Source: Fennellomyces sp. T-0311
Taxonomy: Eukaryota; Mucoromycota; Mucoromycetes; Mucorales; Lichtheimiaceae
Length of the DNA: 64,000 nucleotides
Assembly (NCBI GenBank): GCA_025266875.1
Contig: JALLLT010000010.1
Location: forward strand, 310,001-374,000
Direction: 5' to 3'
The position numbers and the translations under genes are program-made. A model generated the notes under the pieces. The model was not told the DNA's origin. It searched no databases and saw only the letters and a program-made list of their open reading frames with translations. Below are positions 57,849 to 64,000 of the stretch, in pieces. The stretch's first letter is position 1, and each line of letters starts with the position of its first letter.

Positions 57849-59470
57849 AAGGAACGGGCTAGTCGTATTGCTCATCTTCGTAATCCGACGATGGCTCGAT
57901 TGGAGAGCTTATTGGACCATCATCGGCCACTATGCTCGCGTGCTTCTTTTCGCCCATTTCTGTACACTTGGGGTCACCAATGTTTCGAGCGACAACAACT
58001 GATGACATCGTCGTACTTTCCGTTCACTCTCTTGATGAGATTGCTTGATAACTTTAAGGGCCTCTATGCTTTTCATTAACAATTTCTACTATTTCAGTTC
58101 AGCAGACGAAAGCGATATTAATTCTGTAGTTACGGTGAGTGTCCAGCTGCCCTTCAGAAAGGCGCCCATTTCCTCTGTTTTCTGGCTGAACTTCTTTGGC
58201 GAAGGGATCCGAATTTCCTTGGTCATTAAAAAAAACGGTTTTTCCCGGGCTTCGCATTGACCAGATGCGGATAGCATCTCCTAAAATATTCATATCAACA
58301 ACTAATCCTATAAACCGACTCCAGCAATTGATCCTACGCACCGTGAGTATGAATAAACATAATTTCATTTTAGAAAGCTCGTCATATGTGGCGAATGGGT
58401 ACTTTTGTGCAGTTTTTTTTTACCGTTGCGAGCAAGGCAAACATTGCCTTATGATGGTCAACGCTTACTTTTGCCTTACCAGCTTTCATGAAAGCGTTTG
58501 ACGTTTCAAGAAGGCAAATTTCCATATTGTCGATATCAGTTACGCGGAGACGCCCATCAGCAAGATATGGTGCCTTCGTGGTGGCAGCGCCTATCGACGT
58601 CATTGCATTTACTTGAGCTTCACCAGGAAAAACGTGACTTTTTGGCCCTTGTCGAGGCGAATGTAGCAACGACACGCTTTCATCATCGACCACAGGATAG
58701 CTTCGTTCCATGAGGCTTCAGATTCTGCCGCGTCAATTATATGCGAGTACACACACTCAACACTGCAAAATCGGATTCAGTTTAGCAAGTCTAAAATATA
58801 TGATCCAGTCCGGCTGCTTACATGGTAGACAGCACATCTTGTGTGAATAATGCCTTGTTGCGAAGGGAACAATCCTGCTGTGTCACGGGCAAGTTAATAC
58901 AAGTGGCTTCCATGGCATCGACAGTTTCCTTTTTTAGAGCAATTGTGTTAATAGATGGAAAGCAAAGATGTTATATTGATATATACCGCATCCAAAATTG
59001 AATCGATTTCATCAGGAAGCGCCTCGTAAAATATTGGTAATTGCTGCCGGCATAACCTGCTGTTGTATACCTTGATATAAATCTCTTGGTATCTGATCCC
59101 GCTTCTTCACCCCTTGGCCGCACCAAAACACGCCGTATAACTTGGGCCTAACAATCACAAAATAAGGTGACGATTCAGTAACCTATAATTCTTACGTACT
59201 TGTAGATGTTACGCGGGTCACTGTTTACAAAACTATTTCGAAATTCTTGCTAGGTATCCGATAACGCGACAACTACAAAAAATATATATGTAAGTAGAGT
59301 GCAGAATCCCTTGGCTTAAAGTTTATTCACCCTGCATTGCCTACTCTTCTTACTCTTAATCTTTCCCTGTCTGGAAGATCCCAGGATTCAAGTTCGGTCT
59401 CGGTTTGTTCGTTACTTCCAAACGTACGCATCTTGTATGCCGAGGCATCATCTGGCCTGAATTTTGGACA
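57849..59470 (-). pseudogene. Lineage-specific protein family, copy B (broken)
   Basis: This copy is highly similar at DNA level to copy A (38352-39900), in the same orientation about 19.5 kb away. It shares GRLRVTDIDNMEICLLETS, CWSRFIGLVVDMNILGDAI and the PSDYEDEQYD-type tail. It has extra damage: a longer T run near 58420 shifts the frame inside the FALLA...K region, and one A is missing near 57957 before the tail. It keeps about 85 bp (58922-59006) absent from copy A; this piece contains a good GT...AAAAAAG intron plus about seven codons. The N-terminal end (MRTFGSNEQTETELESWDLP) is more diverged from copy A than the rest. Confidence 0.6.
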
Positions 59471-62400
59471 GTAACATATCGCCGTGTTTGCTGTTCAGGA
59501 GTTAACACTGAGAATTTCACTCAGCTGAATTAGCATTGTCGAATAAATAGTAGAACAAGGTCTGATATTCAGGATCAATCCGTGTCTCAAAGGATTCCTA
59601 TTTGTCTTGTATTACACATATTTAACCATATAACACACCGTGCTAAATGAAGACCCTGCCTCTCTTTCTGGCCCTTCCATCGCTTTTTATATCCACCAAT
59701 GTAAGTATATAAAAAAGCATATATTATTTACTTTTGTCCATCATTTGATCAATTGTTCAACATAATCACGGATTTCTTATTCAATAAAATGCTAGTTAAC
59801 CCACTTTAACTCATTCAAATAGTCGAGCAGGCTCCAGCTGGCCTGATATTGCTATGACACGTTCGCAAATGGGCGAAGTTCCAGTAGATTGGAAAGTCAG
59901 ATCTTTATCTTCCGGGCATCTGCGTTTGCATAATGTCAACATGTCGTTAGGCATGCTAAGAACCCAAAGTTAAGTGAATGAGGTGACCTTGCTCCAAGAT
60001 CGAACCGCCGATATACTGGCTTGGATGCGAAGGTTGGAGGTAAGGATGAAAACGAAAAGAGTGAAGGAGAAAAAAAGCAGAAGAAAGAGAGAAAAAGAGT
60101 CCGCTTTTATGTGTCATGAGAGATAAGGCAGGAGGCTTTAATTTATGGGTCGATATGATGCAAGATGGCCCACCGTGTTTTCCGAGGGCAATGGTCTATT
60201 CATTCACCACTCTGTTACTCTATAGATTTTATTGATAATCGTTTCTAGTATACACGGCCTCTTAATGGGCAGCCTTTTTTTTTAAAAAAAAAAAAAGAAT
60301 ATCCTAGTGGGATTGTACTCGCCGGTACGCCCGAGTTAATGTCCATCGGGGAAATCGAACAATGAGATATTACGCCTATATTAAACAAGGCATATAACGC
60401 CAGTCAATAAGAAAATGAATCAACGCAGCCTCGGTGTCATTGTAGACAAATATTATCATCGTATACACCCACAGATTTTATCTGTTTGCCTTTAGTGAAG
60501 TCCCTACATTATCCTCCAATAGAAAATCCGTAGAACCATGCGCATCAGCAAACAGCTGAGAATAGCATTATGTGTCTTGGTCTGGATAACTTATCCATAC
60601 CTTTTACATTGATATGAAAGGTAAATTGGTGCTTGAGGTGCCACCACTTCAATGAAAAGCCAGCCAACATGGGACAAACACAATGGGAAGAATACTTTGT
60701 AGCTATGTAGTATATCCCAATACAGCCTTGTATGTTTATATTTCTCTCTGACATAATATCGATTCTCTTTGTCGTAGGTAAAGCTGTTAGTCCGAGCCGA
60801 CCGCTGGATTCTCGTTAATTCACTAATCACATGAAAGTGACATAAAATTATGCAAGAAACGGTATATTAAAACAAAGTGCCTTCATCTTGCTTTTTGTGT
60901 TAGACAGGAAATTTTTCGATACTGCAAATAGAGATATGTACCTACCTTTGTGAAGGTACGAACAGTCATGTCGTTGGGCCAGAAAGTCTCATCTTTAAAG
61001 ATAAACACTAATGCGCTAACTAGATTTCTAAGATTGCGCAGGCATTGCTTGTTCATGCAATGACGTACATGATGTCAAAATGACTTGCGACAACGGATTG
61101 ATTAAAGTATTATCGAATGAAACTTGCGAGCTATACCTTTCCAGACCAGTAGCTTCTCAGAGGAAACAACGGTCGGTGTCGAGTCGACCATAGAAGGAGC
61201 AGCTCAGAATAGTGAGAACGTCATTGTGGAATCAGTCGAGCCGCTCGCAACTTGGCATTTTTGTGTGATATGCGCGTCATAGGATGTTTCGGGCATGATC
61301 CCTCCAATCTCAGAAACATAAGTAACTAGGTTTTCAGGGTATGACATTCACTGATATCAAGCTTATTAGGTTGTTGTGAAGCCATTGATTGGCACAGTCA
61401 GCCTCTTCGCTATGACCACAACGGTGCCTGGATTTGTACTTTACCTTTTGAACACAAGCATGCAAACTCAGAAAAGAGGAGAGAAACTACTTTCATGGAA
61501 TACTTCGGATGTTTCGGTGATGGGTTAAAGTTGGCATGTATGATAATAGTGCAATGGAAGTGCTACTTCGCCACCTTCGATATAACAATATGTAGTAGTA
61601 GACAGATACGCGAATATAAAGCTTTGGTTCAGCACGCATAACCCATGATTGTAATATTTTGTCTCTATTTTTTATCATCCTTTTTCAGATCACATCAATA
61701 AGGATGATCTGTTGATGCTGCAAGAGTAACAAACTAGACTTTTCTGGAATTTATTACACTGCTAAAGATAACATTGAACAGCTGCCTAAAAAACCTTCGC
61801 GAACTAAACTTTATAAGGTGATGAGAACTTCAAGTCGTGCGTTGTATCCCGAAGCTTTTGGTGTACATGATCGGAGTATCACTGTGGTATTTTCCACCGA
61901 CCAATACAAAGTACCACATAGGAATTACTCGACATAATGATGCTTAACATTATGCAAGATGTGATGAGAGAAAACTATACTTATTTCACCATTTTTAACT
62001 TGCTTTAACGGTAGATTTCCATTTCGATGGAGATCATACATTGGTAAATACTGGTTGCAGATATAGATGTTCTTCTGAAACCTCTCACCATACCGAAAAG
62101 GGATATGCTTTTCGGTTAGTTGCACATGATGGGTGATAGAACACCAGAGTCGCTCATGAGAGCAATTTTTTCGAGATCGTTGTTCAAAAGAGCACACTCT
62201 GTTTGCTAAGCTACTGCCTGGTATGTACGATGTTTTGTGTTGTTCAAAACTGTAGCTTTATACGGGAGAAAATCTACTAATATATCAAGTTCAATCTACT
62301 TTGGCTTCCACCAATGTTTTAAAATGTCAATGTTTTATATTCTAGGCGCGACACCTTCAAAAGCCATCGAGCATAGAAGTACATATGTATAAGGCTGGTG

Positions 62401-62930
62401 TATCAACACTATCCAATATGTACCCCGGATAGTAAGTCCATTATACCATCGCATTCTTAAATCAAACTTAAAATGTTTTTCTGACTGATGTATTGAAAGG
62501 CGCTTCGGAATCCTCCCATCCAAAAAAGGCTTCCGACGATTATTGATATTACGAAAAGCAAGTAAGTGAAGGCTTGGTATCCTTACTGGGATGTACTGTG
62601 CGTAACGAATACCGCTTACGGCTTTAAGTAGTGAATCATTGGGAGTCGATCACGATTGCATATGTATGATTACTTCCTAGTTATTAATAAAAGTATTGTG
62701 GATGATACGATAAAAGCAGAGGAGATTCGATGGGCGATTCAGTGACAACAGTAGATGCTTGTAACAGTTTTTAAGGCGAATGTGCGTGTATCTCGTGCCA
62801 ATTCTCGTCACAACGAAGCAAAAAAGAGTCAGATACTTGAAACGTCGAGATATGTACGTATTCCGCGTGGATAATTCAACCAGCTAAAAAGCCAGACGGC
62901 AAAAGTCAAAGCAATTTCATCAAAAGCAAA
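59471..62930. other. 3.5-kb region without intact genes
   Basis: An oligo-T/oligo-A palindromic run lies at 60271-60296. A plus-strand segment near 61740-61920 (TAKDNIEQLPKKPSRTKLYK, then EAFGVHDRSITVVFSTDQYK) looks like eroded coding sequence of unknown family. No RNA gene was recognised. Confidence 0.4.
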
Positions 62931-62939
62931 GGTGTAATT

Positions 62940-63430
62940 GACAGGTTGTTTTCGGAAATGAATATCAAGAATCCAGTGATTGTCCAACCGCTACAGCTGA
63001 ACGGTATGACCTCCATGCTAACAAGGCTATGTATGATGATGGTGTTACAATTAGAATATCCACGGAGCATTCTGTTACACAGTATCTACAACTGTGGAGG
63101 TTGAATTCAGCCATTTTCAAGACGCTTTGGGACCTTGATGTAGAAAAGCATATTTTTTGTACCTAAACTTGATGGGTCCACCTATATGAGGCTTTTAAGC
63201 TGGTTGTTTTTGCTTTGCAACGATTTCGAAGCAATTGCACGAACAGATGAGAAAATATCTCTATCACTTGGAAATTACCCTCGTACACTGAAGTAAGCAC
63301 CATCGCTCTCACAGATTATGCTTTGAACGCAACTCTGTTTTTGCGTGGGAACTACGGACTTTGAATGGTTGACCACAATGATGTCGCTTACCAAAGCTTT
63401 TGACGAACTGGGAAAAGCCGATTACATCAT
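62940..63430 (+). pseudogene. Degenerate coding relic of unknown family
   Basis: With stops and frame changes, the plus strand reads YDLHANKAMYDDGVTIRIST, QYLQLWRLNSAIFKTLWDLD, EAFKLVVFALQRFRSN and VSTIALTDYALNATLFLRGN. The composition is protein-like and the pieces are collinear, but I could not assign a family. It could be a transposase or a lineage-specific protein. Confidence 0.4.
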
Positions 63431-64000
63431 TGCAGATCAACACTGAATGCTTATTTTATGCTAAACCAATCAATTATGCCGTCCGCTATTTTTTTTTTGA
63501 AGCAACAAAATGAATTGACATAGTTCTCTTGATTGATATCTTAGATGACCGTGGAGATTTGGACAGAGAGAACTGGGAGGAACTGGGACCAGATAAATTG
63601 AGTGTGTAACCGAAGCTCGACAGGTTTACGCCTACAACCTTTTGTTAGACCCGAACCAGCGGGATGATGTACTTTCGCTTGCAAAAAATACCTTAAACGT
63701 GGTGATGAAAGAGAGGTCAAAAAGGAGAACCGCTTCCGTATAAATGTGACACCAAAGTTAACTGCGTTTAGGGAGATCTCCGTTTCCATTACTGATGTAC
63801 TTCATTGTTTTAAATTATCTGCATTGCAGCATCAGGCATTATTGCGACGAAATAAGATCCAACAGATCTTTTCGATCACAGCTGGATAGTTCTACGTGCA
63901 TCCATACTAATAAGTCTTAATTTGGGCATTCAATTAGTAGTTTCCGCACCCGTTAAAGATATCGATCGTACGTTATCCATACGATAACCTTACGACAAGC
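63431..64000. other. Right edge of the window
   Basis: No gene is visible. A T9-type run lies near 63488-63498, and an 82-codon minus frame (63541-63789) shows no domain. Confidence 0.4.

Overview
The window reads as nuclear DNA of a filamentous early-diverging fungus, most probably a Mucoromycota/Mucorales species. The reasons are: many short (42-190 nt) GT-AG introns; a SreA/Fep1-type iron GATA factor; a fungal Iml2/TTC39 protein; a Mrn1/Nrd1 RNA-binding protein; a CaMKK-type kinase; retention of a Gemin6 (SMN complex) gene; and decaying members of what looks like a lineage-specific multigene family. The genus cannot be fixed from sequence alone. No bacterial operons, CRISPR arrays or convincing tRNA/rRNA genes were seen. 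All gene models below were built by eye, and their exon lengths were checked to sum to intact reading frames.

Region 1 (about 2-33 kb) is gene-rich and conserved. In order: a Ser/Thr kinase (+), Gemin6 (+), a small Whi5-like protein (-) divergent from a two-finger GATA iron repressor (+), and importin-alpha (-). After a 3 kb gene-poor stretch come a secreted double-psi beta-barrel protein (-), an Iml2/TTC39 protein with a long N-terminal extension (-), a CaMKK-like kinase (-) and a three-finger C2H2 protein (-). Then follow ribosomal protein eL33 (+), kinesin-13 (-), a TCO89-like TORC1 protein (+), a four-RRM Mrn1-like protein (+) and an Mlx-like bHLH factor (+). Two genes contain very small exons: 8 nt in the TTC39 gene and 11 nt in the kinesin-13 gene.

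Region 2 (about 33-64 kb) is repeat-rich and decaying. It holds broken paralogues of one unrecognised protein family at 36.6-37.25 kb (+), 38.35-39.9 kb (-) and 57.85-59.47 kb (-). A broken gene with a possible nuclease-like motif lies at 52.8-55.2 kb (+). A 161-bp pogo-type MITE lies at 42.24-42.40 kb, and there are several tandem repeats.

The most interesting object is a 9.65-kb Ty3/Gypsy LTR retrotransposon (42776-52427). Its two 871-bp LTRs look identical, so the insertion is recent. Its layout is unusual. One ORF carries Gag, protease, RT and RNase H, with no CCHC zinc knuckle. The integrase is in a separate downstream ORF with a one-base frame break. Two further ORFs of unknown function follow inside the element: the first starts two bases after the integrase stop codon, and the second has its own TATA-like promoter.
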